Positions 22,651 through 33,860 are shown, numbered from the stretch's first letter. The stretch: DNA of 64,000 nucleotides from Ipomoea triloba (GCF_003576645.1 NC_044930.1:11320205-11384204); one strand, 5' to 3'. The notes: generated by a model not told the origin, from the sequence alone. Program-made: numbers and translations.

Positions 22651-23704
22651 CGCAAATGGTCGTTACACGTTGTTGAGTTGTTATTTGTTTCTTTTCATTT
22701 GTATTTTGGGAAAATTCCAATATGGAGGACTATAAATGAGAATAGGATTTGTAATTAGGGCATGCTTTAGGAATTGAATACAACTTTCTTTGATTTCTCT
22801 ATCTCCCTGTTGACATAAAAAATTTGACAAATATGATTATTTGTCAATATTAGTATATTTATCAAATTAGATAATACAAATTAGATAATATCAAAAGAGT
22901 TTGAACTTATCAAAACTCCGATCTTCTATTCTACCGCTATAAATATGAGCTTTTATTTCTATGTAATCATCCTGGGAAAATCATGTAAACGCTCGTGATT
23001 CTAAAAATAAAAGCCCCATGCATGATCATGAAAGTAAAAGTCCCTCCATGAAAATCATGTCTATCATGTTGATCCAAATCTCCAGTTAAAGATCAAGCCC
23101 TTCAGAAGAACAAACATATAAGTTCTTCTTTGAAGATCTAACCACTTGAAATCCAGAGGCCCTTTGATGGAGTTTTAAGAGATGAATAGAAGAATCAAAG
23201 GACTAGACAGAGATCTTGTACCCACACTATATTGATATTCCATGTAACTAGAAGTTTGGAGTTTAATATATAAAAACTCTCAATTTTCTTTGTTCACACT
23301 CGCTCTTCTCTAAACTTCTCCCTACTCTCTGCAATTCTTCTCCCTTCTCTGTAATTGCTCTCTTCTTTACCTCTTTTATGTCTATTTCTCTCTTCTTCAT
23401 TACTACAAAGTATCAGGTTTGTTACAAAAAGCAGTAAAAACAATGTAATATTAAGAAATCTTCAAAACTTCTTCGCAATAGCCACGAGAATAATGCAAGA
23501 AACAGCAAAGCAATAGAAATAACCCGTCACCTAAAAACAATAGTCGGAGTCGCGGTAAAGGAGAGCAAGTCGGAGTCGGAGTTTGCTCTTCAGAGTTAGA
23601 GTCGGAGTTGCTGCTCTTCGTTGTCTTAGTTTGAGTCATTGACAAAGAAAAGAAAGGGGGAAAATAAAATTCTAGAGTAATAGCTAGGTTAAGATTATTT
23701 AATT

Positions 23705-23953
23705 AAACATAGCGACGGATTCGAAAACCGTCGCTAAATTATAAAATAGCTTTTGGCAGTGTAAAGAAGAGTAACAAATTATTAAGTCCGTCGCTAAATT
23801 ATAAACATAAAACTTAGCCTTGCTAAGTTTAGCGACAGATTGAATAATCCGTCGCTATATAGCAACGGATTATTCAATCCGTCGCTATATTTAGCATCGA
23901 AAATTTTCTGTCACTAAATTCTTCGTTATATAGGTTTTTTTTTTTTTGTAGTG
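23705..23953. mobile_element. CACTA-like MITE end with AGCGACGGATT sub-repeats
   Basis: Multiple forward and inverted copies of AGCGACGGATTNNNNAATCC and GTCGCTAAATTATAAA, ending in TTTTTTTGTAGTG at 23,940-23,953, the complement of the CACTACAAAAAAA terminus of plant CACTA elements. Confidence 0.5.
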
Positions 23954-23954
23954 T

Positions 23955-24721
23955 TAAATTGTGTATATATTATCAAATAAAATTGTAATTGAATTGAATT
24001 GATACTTTAGTTGTATTGAAAATGAAATTGCAATATGTATAAAATGAAACTGAATAACATGTCTCACATATTGAGTGTATATTGTTAAACAGAAGTGTAG
24101 TTGAATAGAAATCATACCTTAGTTTTGCTGAAATGAAACTGCAGTACGTATAAAAAGAAACTGAATAACATGTCTCACATATTAAGTATATATTGTTAAA
24201 CAGAAGTGTAGTTGAATAGAAATGATACCTTAGTTTTGCTGAAATAAAACTGCAGTACTTATAAAAAGAAACTGAATAACATGTCTCATATATTGAATAT
24301 ATATTATCAAATGAAACTATAGTTATATCAAGCCTAATATTATGAAAATTTGGATTAAAAATAAATTCAGTCAAGCATCGTTAACCGAACCAGACACATA
24401 AAATGGGACGGAGTGAGTATAACTTAGTGGTGTTGTAATAAAACTACATTGTGTATAAAATGAAATTCAATAACATGTCTCACTGTAATAAGACTATTGT
24501 ATATATAATGTCGAATAAAACTGTAGCTAAACAAAATAAAACTGTAATTGTGATGAAATGAAACTACAATGTATATAAAATAAAACTGAATATATTATAC
24601 AAGCAGAACTAATTACGTGAAACGGGTGTCATTTCCTTTAAGTTTCTTTTCATTAAAAGAAACAACACCATTTTGGATTATAGTCCACAATGCTCTATGG
24701 ACCAGGTTCCACAGTAAAATT
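23955..24721. repeat. Internally repetitive element C, forms the 3' end of SWEET copy 1
   Basis: Same family as element A: repeats of about 120 bp (AACTGAATAACATGTCTCAC, TGAGTGTATATTGTTAAAC) and the same right end (TTTTCATTAAAAGAAACAAC, then GTCCACAATGCTCTATGGAC and CACAGTAAAATTT). A Stowaway-like terminus (ATAAAATGGGACGGAGTGAG) is nested near 24,400. The element ends inside the last coding exon of the SWEET gene. Confidence 0.6.
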
Positions 24722-25993
24722 TGCCGGCGTTGACTTGTAGTAGATGAAGTAAAGGATAATTTGGGCTGAGCCGAGTAGGAATCCAATTCCACTGGATATC
24801 TGAAACAAGGAAAGCCGAAAATTGAGAAGATGATATTGGTCCAGAAGCCCGTGTTATGGACAAAAGAAAGGGGGCTAAACTTACTCCTAAGTATAGATCC
24901 CTTACAAGAACACTATGAGAAGCCCAAATGCCCCCATTCAACATTTGGAAAAATGAGAGCCAAAATGGCATCATATACTCCACACTTTTCCTTTTTATCA
25001 CTGTCCCCTGTTCAAGGTATAATAAAAAATAGAGGTGGTAGATCACAATTTCTTTCTTTAATAGCCGAAAATTTTCACAAGTTCCACCATAGCAGTGTGG
25101 GAGCAACCTCTCAAAATGAGAGGAGTTTCTTGTACACGGTGAGTCAATATAGTTTACCCCTACAATCTTGTCAGATCAGAATGTGGCGCTTGGGGTGAAC
25201 AATTCCACCTTATGTGTGTGAGTGGTAAATACAGGAGAGTGTTGCAAAGTTATAACCAAAAAAATAATAATAAAAATTTATACCATTTCGTAAAGAGGGG
25301 AAGCATACATGCCAATAGTTAGTCCAGTGCACAGAAGCCCCACCGGCATAAGCCTTGTATTTCCATGTAGAGCTAAAAGAGTTATTGCTACCACCGCCCC
25401 GAAGAAAGCTACGTCAATGATGCCAACCATCTTCAAAGATTGAATCTGATACCACATACAAATGCTGACATGAATTAATACCGGGTGAGGTTTGTTGGAA
25501 AAATAACATTGTAATTGGCTATGTTGTATTACAAATATACGTGGAATTCACTTTCAATTTGAGTCGGGTAAAATTAGATTCGAGTTCTTTGTAGTGAGAC
25601 AAAGAGATTGATATAGTCTATGTTTAAAACGGATAATGGGTGAATGAGAAATTTATTCAAAATGGACCAATTTGAGTTGGAAAATAAAGGTGGTCGGAAA
25701 GATTTAGAAGAACACTTGTCTCAGATTGAAGAAAATAGGGATTTGCACCGTTATATATACAAAGCCCTTTATAAGAAATTTGAATTGTATATAGCTTAGA
25801 GGCTTTTTTTTTCACGCGCAGGGGTGTAAATGTCTATGCACCTTTGCTCACCTTTGCTCAAGTGTGTCTCGCTCGACCCTAAACCTCAAACTTTTAGGAT
25901 CGGAATTAACTCATATTTACATGCATAATATTCAAATTGATTTGTATAAATAAATAAATAGTACTATACATGAAAGATGAAATTGGTAAATCT

Positions 25994-26033
<40 letters not shown>

Positions 26034-26883
26034 ATACCCTAACGTTTTTAGGAGCATAAGTGAGAAAAAGAGAGACGTAGATGATGTGCAAGGCAACACC
26101 GGTGCCGTTTATCGTCACCACAAGCAAACCTCCAGGCATGAGAAGCCCATAGAACGCCCATAAACTCGTGCTCAGTAGTGTTGTTATGTATGGGATCCCT
26201 TTGAAATTCTCTGTTGACTTCTTCTGCACTATATGCTTGAACGTTTTCCTAAAAACTCATTATAATCATTATTGTAAGACCTTCTCCACATAGTATAATA
26301 TTGTACTACAAGCATAGGACTAAGTTAATAACTAATCTAGTTGATAAGGATTTAGATATTTAGTTTGGTGATTATCTGTCTATAATGATGATACATAGGC
26401 TTCTAAACAAAACGATCATCCTTTTAGTAATTAGAATACACACCGTACCATCTAGTATATTCAGGAGAGAAGCAATAGACAAAATCACTAAGGATACTTT
26501 GCAGTCTAGTATTCTAAAAGCCAATTCCTTACATCTGACGAGAGATATTCAGATCATCCTAAAACTTCCACTGCTACGGGGTCTGACTTCTCAATCCTCA
26601 TTGTCTAAGTTTCATTTAAGTTTTATGTTACTATCTTTATATCTAACATATGTTATCTTGAGAGAGAGAGGAAAAAAAAAACCAAAATTAAAGACTTACA
26701 CCGGGGCAAGAAACACGAGCATAGATATCACATTCCCTGCAACATTATAATTAAAAGAAGAAGAAGAAGAAGAAAAATGTTTAAGAATCATATGTTAGAC
26801 TATAAGCAAGCATAGTTAGCCATGCATAATCCTTGTTAATAAGACTGACCAATGATGCCAACAATGAAGCTCGAGCTAGCCAT
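24695..26883 (-). CDS. SWEET17-like: SWEET16/17-like sugar transporter, copy 1 (decaying duplicate)
   Basis: Six exons: 26,883-26,850, 26,736-26,700, 26,248-26,038, 25,445-25,284, 25,007-24,885 and 24,799-24,695. They total 672 nt, 223 residues, with no premature stop. Seven-helix SWEET with two MtN3 repeats; clade IV members exchange fructose/glucose across the tonoplast. [32 protein letters not shown] and VNGTG-like INGTG support the family. Odd points against copy 2: the conserved I-P-N-G of helix 7 is I-S-S-G, losing the Asn that binds sugar; an extra Met occurs in YMMPFW; and the C-terminus after KSTPA is replaced by eight residues (NFTVEPGP) and a stop read from transposon element C. 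It may still be transcribed but is probably inactive. Confidence 0.85.
25540..25830 (+). repeat. Dispersed LTR-like repeat, copy 2, in SWEET copy 1 intron 3
   Basis: It shares ordered blocks with 2,515-2,880 (TTCGAGTTCTTTGTAGTG, GGATAATGGGTGA, TATATATACAAAGCCC, TCACGCGCAG). Absent from the matching intron of SWEET copy 2, so it arrived after the duplication or was lost there. Confidence 0.45.
25994..26031. repeat. (AT)n microsatellite beside a splice donor
   Basis: Starts a few bases downstream of the exon 3 donor (GTATGTTTATATAT...) of SWEET copy 1. Copy 2 lacks the long tract. Confidence 0.85.
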
Positions 26884-27152
26884 GACCGGACCTTAATTAG
26901 CTCCAAGAAATTTAATAAACTTGTACACAATGAATGAAATAAAAACTTCAAACTTGAGTTTTGATATGAGGATGAATCTAGCGAGTTGACTTGAGGTTTG
27001 TTGACATAAATTTAACAATGAAGTTAAGAGACAAATGGGGGAGGCATAAAGAGATGAATGGAAGAGTCAGATTCGATGCCATATGCCAAGAAATAGAAAA
27101 GTTTTGTCACGTTAAAGTATTACTATTTTTTGTGTAAAACGATGAGTTAGTT

Positions 27153-27364
27153 TATTTATTAACGAGGTAAACCCCACTCCTCACTATGTGAGTATGTGGG
27201 TAAAGCCCTCGCCCTGTGACCCTAGCCGGCAAAGAGCCACAAGGAGGTAAATCAGCCTAGGTTACCCATAGCTGACCGGCACAAACTCAAGGGCTTGAGG
27301 TTCGAACCCACGACCTCTCGGCTGCAGGTGTAACTCTCTTACCACTTGAGCTACCCTTACGGGC
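27153..27364 (-). mobile_element. tRNA-derived SINE with 16-bp target duplication
   Basis: The minus strand carries pol III promoter boxes: A box TAGCTCAAGTGG (27,353-27,342) and B box GGTTCGAAC (around 27,308-27,300). The target duplication AAACGATGAGTTAGTT is at 27,137-27,152 and 27,365-27,380. It lies in the 5' flank of SWEET copy 1. The corresponding flank of copy 2 (near 42,475) is uninterrupted, i.e. an empty site. Confidence 0.88.
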
Positions 27365-27679
27365 AAACGATGAGTTAGTTGTTTTCATATACGGAGGTGG
27401 TGAATAAGTTGACTTACCAAAAAATAATTTCAAAAATATATAAATTTATATAATTCAAAAATAATGAAATTTATAATTTTAAAAAAATAATTCCAACCAT
27501 AAACTAGTACGAATAAAAACTAGCACAGAAGCTAAAGACCTTGTGGTCAAGTGACATCCGGTGTCCCGATTAACACTCCCACATGGATGATGGGAGAAAA
27601 AAAACTAGCACAGAAGGATTTAATGTTTAGAAAAATTAATCCAACCAAAATTTGGTAAGAAACCGAAACCAACGTAGGA

Positions 27680-27900
27680 CAAATACTTTTACAAAATCTT
27701 TTCACATTCATTTTCCAACTCAAATGGATTTACTTTAAGAATCAATTTTTTATTCACCCAATTATCCATTTTGAGCGTACAATATATTAATCTCTTCGTC
27801 TCAGTACGAATTGAAGAATCCAAATTTACTTTCACCCGACCCAAATCGGGAGTGGACTTCACATATATTTGTACCACAAAATAGCTACTTTTTATGTCAT
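27680..27900 (-). repeat. Dispersed LTR-like repeat, copy 3 (inverted)
   Basis: The inverse complement matches 2,515-2,760 (CACAAAATAGCTAC / GTGGTACAAT, ATTATCCATTTTGAGCGTAC, TCCTACGTTGG). Confidence 0.4.
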
Positions 27901-27947
27901 TTTATGCTAAAATTCTAACACCATCAATGCTACTAATTAATAATAAA

Positions 27948-28385
27948 GGGCCATCTCACAAATACTTATTGTGAGATAAAGTCGTGTCAAGATGAAAATA
28001 TAATGCTTATACTGAAAAAATGTAATACTCATTTACTAATAATGAAAAATGTAATACTAATTAAGAATAAAGTGTTTCAAAGACATTGTGGTCTAGTGGC
28101 ACCTAGTTGCACTCCTTACATGGGAGGGGTGGGTTTGAGCCTCAGTGAGGAAATATTAGCTCTACTACATTGTAACAAAAAAAAATTAAGAATAAAGTGT
28201 CTTACTTATAAGAGAAAATGCAATACTTTTAAATCAAAATATTACATTTTTTTCAAAGGTATTACGATTTCACTTATAAATAACAAACACTTTATTCTTT
28301 ATTAGTATTATATTTTTTAGTATAAATAATACATTTTCATCTTGACTTGACCTGTCTTATGGACAAAGATCCGTAAATGATTTCA
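27948..28385. mobile_element. MITE of the GTGAGACGGTCTCAC family, interrupted by a SINE
   Basis: The left end (ATCTCACAAATACTTATTGTGAG) and right end (ATCCGTAAATGATTTCACAC), with internal AATGTAATACT / AGTATTACATTTT tracts, match copies at 1.99, 12.89, 38.10 and 48.47 kb. A SINE is nested at 28,076-28,183. Confidence 0.55.
28076..28183 (+). mobile_element. Short tRNA-derived SINE nested in a MITE, 17-bp target duplication
   Basis: A box-like TGGTCTAGTGGC near 28,089, B box-like GGGTTTGAGCCT near 28,129, and an A-rich tail. AATTAAGAATAAAGTGT occurs exactly at 28,059-28,075 and 28,184-28,200. Related copies: 29,975-30,095 (-), 39,185-39,303 (-) and 49,772-49,905 (+). Confidence 0.85.
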
Positions 28386-28414
28386 CACAAATTTTTTACA
28401 TAATAAAGTACACC

Positions 28415-28693
28415 TCCACCAGCTTCTCCTTATCTCACTTTTTTGGAAACCCTACATGTTTTGCAACGCCATGCATATATGCTTGCATGGTTGAGAATGG
28501 CGGACGTTTCGTGATCCTTATAGCCATAGTCCATACTCTCAAGCTTTTTTTTTTTTTTTTTTTTTTGGTTAAGAAAACTTATTCTATTAATCATTAGAAC
28601 TTTCATGTAACAATGTAACATAATCTAATGCATACATGATTTCACAATACTAGAAAATAGTTCCTACCGAACAATATTTAATTAAAGAAAATT
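28415..28693. repeat. Duplicated 5' flank shared with SWEET copy 2 (42,533-42,780)
   Basis: Shared words in order: CTCACTTTTTTGGAAACCCTACAT, GCATGGTTGAGAATGGCGGACG, TAGAACTTTCATGTAACA and TAGTTCCTACCGAACAATATTTAATT. It marks the outer limit of the duplicated SWEET block. A poly-T tract (28,542-28,566) occurs only here. Confidence 0.75.
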
Positions 28694-28699
28694 AAACTA

Positions 28700-29970
28700 A
28701 TACGAAACTGTTAATCTGTGACCTTGTATAAAGGTATCCGCAACCTTTGTACAATGGTCACATATGATGGAGTTGTGCGATGGGTTGCGGAAAAGTTAAG
28801 AAACTGCGACTCTTTTTCCTTAAAAGATTTACAAATTCTAATTATTATTAAAACAACAAAAGTATTCGTGACCCTTTCAACATAGAAAGGATCGCATATA
28901 CCTCCTCCTCCTCCTCCTCCTCTTCTTCTTCTTCTTCTTCTTCTTCTTCTTTTTTTAACAATTCGCGAGTTGCGGATAAAATTTTTTAAATTAATTAATT
29001 AATTTTAAAATCACTTAATTTTTTTTTAAATTTAAAATCATGTACAAAATTTTACAAAAGCAACACAGCAAACTATACAATATACTCTTCACAATAATAT
29101 ACTCTAAACTTCACAATTAAATAAAACTAGCTATCAACATAATATATCATCACAATACTAACTATCAATAGTTCAACACAATAATAACAATCAACATACA
29201 TTTAAAATTGAAATTAATTAAGATATTAATATGGTATTATATCATCAATTAATAACAATCAAGATAATATTTAATTAATCCAAAAAAAGTTAGACGCACT
29301 CTTCAAAAAAGTATTTCGTCCACAACTATTGAATCTCATATATTTCACTCATAGACTATAACGATGCTTGTTCAAATGCCTACAAAATAATTTAATTAAT
29401 CAAATAATTAAATATGTTGATTGCTAAATTATAATTTAAGTATACATAATTCTATTTTAATTCACTTATATCATCTAAGCAATCACTTAATTCATCAAAA
29501 TACCTAATTTATAATCAAAGTATATATATATATATAACTCATCAAATTCTACCTAATTCATAAAAATACCTAACTCATAAAACTATACACCTAACTCATC
29601 AAATTCAATCTCATCAAACTACATAGTTCATGATAAAAATATATACCTAACTAATCAATTAAAGTATCTAAATCATCTAAATACCTAATTCATCAAAACA
29701 CCTATTTCAAAAAAAATTATTAAATTAAAAATTAAACATTTAAAATGCTAAAATTTGAAATAAAATAATAATAGTAATTCTTGTCCCATAGGTATGCACA
29801 CATTAATATGTAATCACAATAACTCATCTTAAAAATCACCAAATTTTGAAATAAAATAAAAATAAAAATTCAAAAGTCATGGACATGCACACATTAATAC
29901 ATAATCATAAAAAAAATTACACTTTTCCAAAATAATCATAAAAAGTTACTTTTTTATGCAGTATCTATTT
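28700..29970. other. AT-rich repeat region with (TCC)n/(TTC)n
   Basis: Pyrimidine microsatellite at about 28,900-28,951, and CACTA-MITE-like words (GCGACTCTTTTTCC, GTTGCGGATAAA). The rest is low-complexity AT-rich DNA with CTAACTCATCAAA-type repeats. No gene seen. Confidence 0.45.
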
Positions 29971-29974
29971 AGAA

Positions 29975-30095
29975 CTACTTTTTCAACCTACTGAAGTACA
30001 AAGAGTCAATATCATCTCTATTGAGACTCGAGCCTCCCTTCCATATGAGAATGCAATCAGGTATCACTAGACCACAAGGTCTTGACACAAAAAAT
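29975..30095 (-). mobile_element. SINE copy (same family as 28,076-28,183)
   Basis: Inverse complement contains TGGTCTAGTGATACC and GGCTCGAGTCTC, diverged A and B boxes, at the usual spacing. Confidence 0.55.
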
Positions 30096-30110
30096 TACTT
30101 TAAATTCATA

Positions 30111-32823
30111 TCTACTATACTAATAAGAGGCAAAGAGAGTTAGGCCTAAAATGGATAGAAAAAACAGCGGTCAAATTATTTAATCAAACGGATGGTTCAG
30201 ATTGTTTAGATTTATATTTTTCCTTGAGATTTCCTAATTTATCCTTAATTATATGATTATCCGTTAAGTTTTCCGTTAAATATTCTCTTCTCCGTTAATA
30301 TTCCGTTAACTTTTAACTTACCCATTAATTTCTATAAGAAAGGTCTTAGGTTCGAACCCCATCCCAATCAAATTTGGCATAATTAAGTTTCTCACTCTAT
30401 TTTACTCTTATTAAATTAAATAAATTAGTAGCTACAACAAAAAAATGATACATATATATTTCTTTAATTTAGAATTATGTGTCTACAATACCTTTATTTG
30501 AAAAATTATATATTATCAAAAAATTAAATTAAATAAGAGAAATAATTTCATTAGTTATATTGTCTTTATTTTCTCTCATGCAAACATTCTTTACATTCAA
30601 ATTTATCAATTGATATTCATTACATTGTCCATTATCTTATTTTTACAATATCTTGTAATTAATTATCAAAGTTATAATACAAAATAATGTTATATATTTA
30701 TTTACCAAGTATTTTATTAATACCGTGAAAAAATATTTTTAAAAAATAATTTGAAGCTAATTATATTAACTACTTGGGGATTGGTTGACAAAGAGAGTAC
30801 TCAAATAACCCAACAAATTGAAGCGAGATCACTCTATTTTACTCTTATTGAATTAAATAAATTAGCAGTTACAACAAAAAATTATACATGTGCATTTCTT
30901 TAATTTAGAATTATGTGTCTACAATGCCTTTATTTAAAAAAAAAATATTCATTATCAATAAATTAAATAAGAAAAATAATTCCGTTAGTTATATTGTCTT
31001 TATTTTCTCTAATGCAAAGATTCTGTACATTCAAATTCATCAATTGATATTCATTGCATTGTCCATTATGTTCTTTTTACACTATCTTGTAATTAAATAT
31101 CAAAGTTATAATACAAAATAATGTTATATATATATATACCAAGTATTTTATTAATACCATGAAAAAAATAAAATAAAAATTAGTTTGAAACCAATCATAT
31201 TAACTACTTGGGGGATTTGTTGACAATGAAAGTACTCAAATAACCCATTACCCAGCAAATTGAAGCGAGAAAATACCTTTTAATATCTTTGGAATACATC
31301 ATATTTAAAATTTTCAAATTTTTACTAATTTATTTAATCTTTTTCATTAAACTAGGGATTTCTTTATCTACAATAACTCATTCAACAATAATGGTTGAAC
31401 AAAATGACCCCGAGCAGAACATCTAAAGGAAAGTCCATAGCTCCTATATCATAATCTCATTACATGACGTTGTCACCTATGCTACCAACAATAACCCAAT
31501 TGCAAATAGCACACTAGCTACCAACAAAAAGGAAGAGAACAAATAGTAAAGATGAAGACAATGACAATGTTACTCAAAAGAGAATTAAGAATACTTAGAA
31601 AAATTCAAACCAAAAGTAGTATTTATTTAGACTATCATTTTTAGACCAAATATTTAGACTATCGATTTTACAAAGTTGCAAACATTTATTTTAATGACAA
31701 TTATAATGAATTTCCTATATTATCTTGGGCTCATATACTTTGAGTTACATATTTAAATAAACAAATTCGACATTCAATTACCTATGTATAAACTTCTCCT
31801 ATATAATCTTGCATTGATATACTTTCAAATATTTATTTAAAGAGGAAATTACCATTTTGGTCCACTGACTATAGGGGTATTTTTAATTGCAGTCCACGAC
31901 TTTCAAAACTGTTAATTGCATACCATGACTATTCAATTTTTATCAATTTTGGCCACTCCGGCCAAATTACCGGTCAAATTCGCCGGAAAATCCTAAACCC
32001 TAAAATATTGAGGGGTATTTTAGTAATTTCACATGCATGTTCTTCATCTCCGGCGTTCTTGCACTTTTTCGGCGGCAACTCTGGTTCTCTCCGAGCAGTT
32101 TCGACCAGCGGTAGCTCTGGTTCGTCTCCGGCAGAACAATGGCGACCTTGACGCTCCTCCAACGACGAACAACAGTGGCTTCCTCTCCGGCAATCAACAT
32201 CCTTCCTCATCTCTGTTTTTCCTGGCGGCGATTGTGAGCAGCGATGGAGCGAAGAACCAGCAATGTTGTCCGTCGATTCTTCCCTTCCCTGTCCGGCGTG
32301 AGCAGCGAGCTTCCGGCGACGGCGCAATGCAGCAAAACCATGGCAGTGGCGGGCTGGATTCCTTCTTCAGCCTTCTTCTCCTTCTAGCAACGACGGGAAA
32401 ATGGTGCGCGGGACAGTGAGCACGTGGGCGACAAATACCGCGCATCCGGGCGGAATCCGGTAGAGGAGCTCCACCGTGGCCAGCCCTCGTTTGGCGTCGC
32501 ACTTTTCCAGGATGCAAGAATCAGCAGATGGTCCGCCAGAGAAGAAGAGATTCGCCGGAGAAGAAGAAAACAGACATGAAATGACTAAAATACCCTCATT
32601 ATTTTAGGGTTTAGAATTTTCCGACGACATTTGGCCGGTAATTTTGCCGGAGTGACCAAAATTGATAAAAATTGAATAGTCATGGTATGCAATTAACAGT
32701 TTGAAAGTCGTGGACTACAATTAAAAATACCCCTGTAGTCAGTGGACCAAAATGGCAATTTGCTCTTATTTAAATATAAACATTGGGCATTAACCCATTT
32801 ACGCAATGCGCGTGTAAAACTAG
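30111..32823 (+). mobile_element. Non-autonomous Helitron (2.7 kb)
   Basis: The 5' end TCTACTATACTAATAAGAGG follows A, and the 3' end ACTAG precedes T, so it lies in an A|T site without target duplication. Ten bases before the 3' end is a short GC hairpin (ACGC-AATGC-GCGT). These are Helitron hallmarks and match the plant TCTATACTATA...CTAGT families. No Rep/helicase is present. It contains an internal direct duplication of about 440 bp (30,380-30,829 and 30,830-31,269) and a nested MULE at 31,849-32,765. Confidence 0.7.
31849..32765. mobile_element. MULE-like element with about 190-bp inverted ends and a GC-rich interior (Pack-MULE-like)
   Basis: Left end AAATTACCATTTTGGTCCAC and right end GTGGACCAAAATGGCAATTT are inverted. 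The arms continue through AATACCCC, GAATAGTCATGG, CCGGTAATTTTGCCGGAG and CCCTAAAATA. The interior (about 32,035-32,575) is distinctly GC-rich, with codon-like CCGGCG content and open frames on both strands, unlike anything around it. Such composition suggests captured exon or promoter sequence, but no source protein was recognised. Confidence 0.65.
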
Positions 32824-32833
32824 TATATATATA

Positions 32834-33660
32834 AGGGTTCAGGTGCGGGGATGGAAGGGTTCTCATGCGATTATGCGGTGATCTATTTATTTTTAAAAAA
32901 AAATTAAGCTGATGTACCTTAAGCTTCTAATCTACGCACTTTAAGCTGGATTAATATAAATATGACGTTGTAGAGAAAATCTTAAAAAGAATATTGTTTG
33001 TATTTTGAAACTGCTTAAAAAAATACCTTAAAAAGAAAACAATGTACCTTATGAAAGAAAACAACGCGCCTAAAGCCTTAGGTCGACTCATCTTAAGCAA
33101 AAAAGCCACGCTCTTTAAGAAGGAAAAAGCACGCACCTTGTAAAGGAAAACCACGCACCTAAAGTTTTAGACCGACGTACTTAAGATTTAACAACTAACG
33201 CACCTTAAGCTCAAAACCATGCACCTTAAGCACAAAAGTCATGCACCTTAAAAATGAAAACCATGCACCTTAAGAATGAAAACCACGCACCTTAAGAAGA
33301 AAAATCACGCACCTAAAGCTTTAGGCTGACGCACTTAAGTTTTAACAACTAACACATCTTAAGCTCAAAATCACGCATCTTAAGCACCAAAACCACTCAC
33401 CTTAAGAAAAAAATCACGCACCTAAAGCTTTAAACCAACGCACTTAAGTTTGAACAACTAACGCACCTTAAGAAGAAAAATCACGCACCTTAAATTTGAC
33501 CCATATGGAAAATAACCAAATTGGTACCTTTTTTTTATTTTTATTTTTATTTTTTTTAATGTGGTTAATCCTGAACGTTGATTTTCGCAAGATTAATGAC
33601 TCTCCTCTCATCATACAATCGCACCTGAGCACCCCAATAGCATTTGAACCGTATTATATA
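32834..33660. mobile_element. Micron-like (TA)n-embedded element with CACGCACCTTAAG repeats
   Basis: Bounded by (TA)n on the left (GTATATATATAAGGGTTCAGG) and on the right from 33,663. Termini GGGTTCAGGTGCGGGGA and TCGCACCTGAGCACCCC are inverted. The interior (about 33,030-33,495) is a degenerate array of CGCACCTTAAGNNNAAAANCA units of about 22-35 bp. Confidence 0.55.
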
Positions 33661-33661
33661 C

Positions 33662-33662
<1 letters not shown>

Positions 33663-33728
<66 letters not shown>

Positions 33729-33860
33729 CATGTACATGCATACATGTATATACATATGTATGTATATACATGTACATGCATACATGTATATACATATGTA
33801 TATACATATATGTATATAGATATATGTATATAGGTATATGTATGTATATATGTATATGTC
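33663..33860. repeat. (TA)n followed by TGTATATACATGTACATG repeats
   Basis: A (TA)n of about 60 bp grades into a tandem, palindrome-rich TGTATATACATGTACATGCA repeat. Produces spurious Tyr/Ile frames. Confidence 0.85.

Noticed and set aside
27299..27353. tRNA gene suggested by A and B boxes
   Set aside because: No acceptor stem or cloverleaf can be formed, and exact target duplications show it is a SINE. The same reasoning applies to 28,076-28,183, 39,185-39,303 and 29,975-30,095.
32033..32419. 128-codon frame as a host protein gene
   Set aside because: It lies inside the inverted ends of a MULE, has a competing frame on the other strand and no recognisable domain; treated as possible captured sequence only.
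33030..33495. CRISPR-like array of CACGCACCTTAAG repeats
   Set aside because: Units are degenerate, unevenly spaced and without unique spacers. It is the interior of a (TA)n-embedded transposon in a plant genome.
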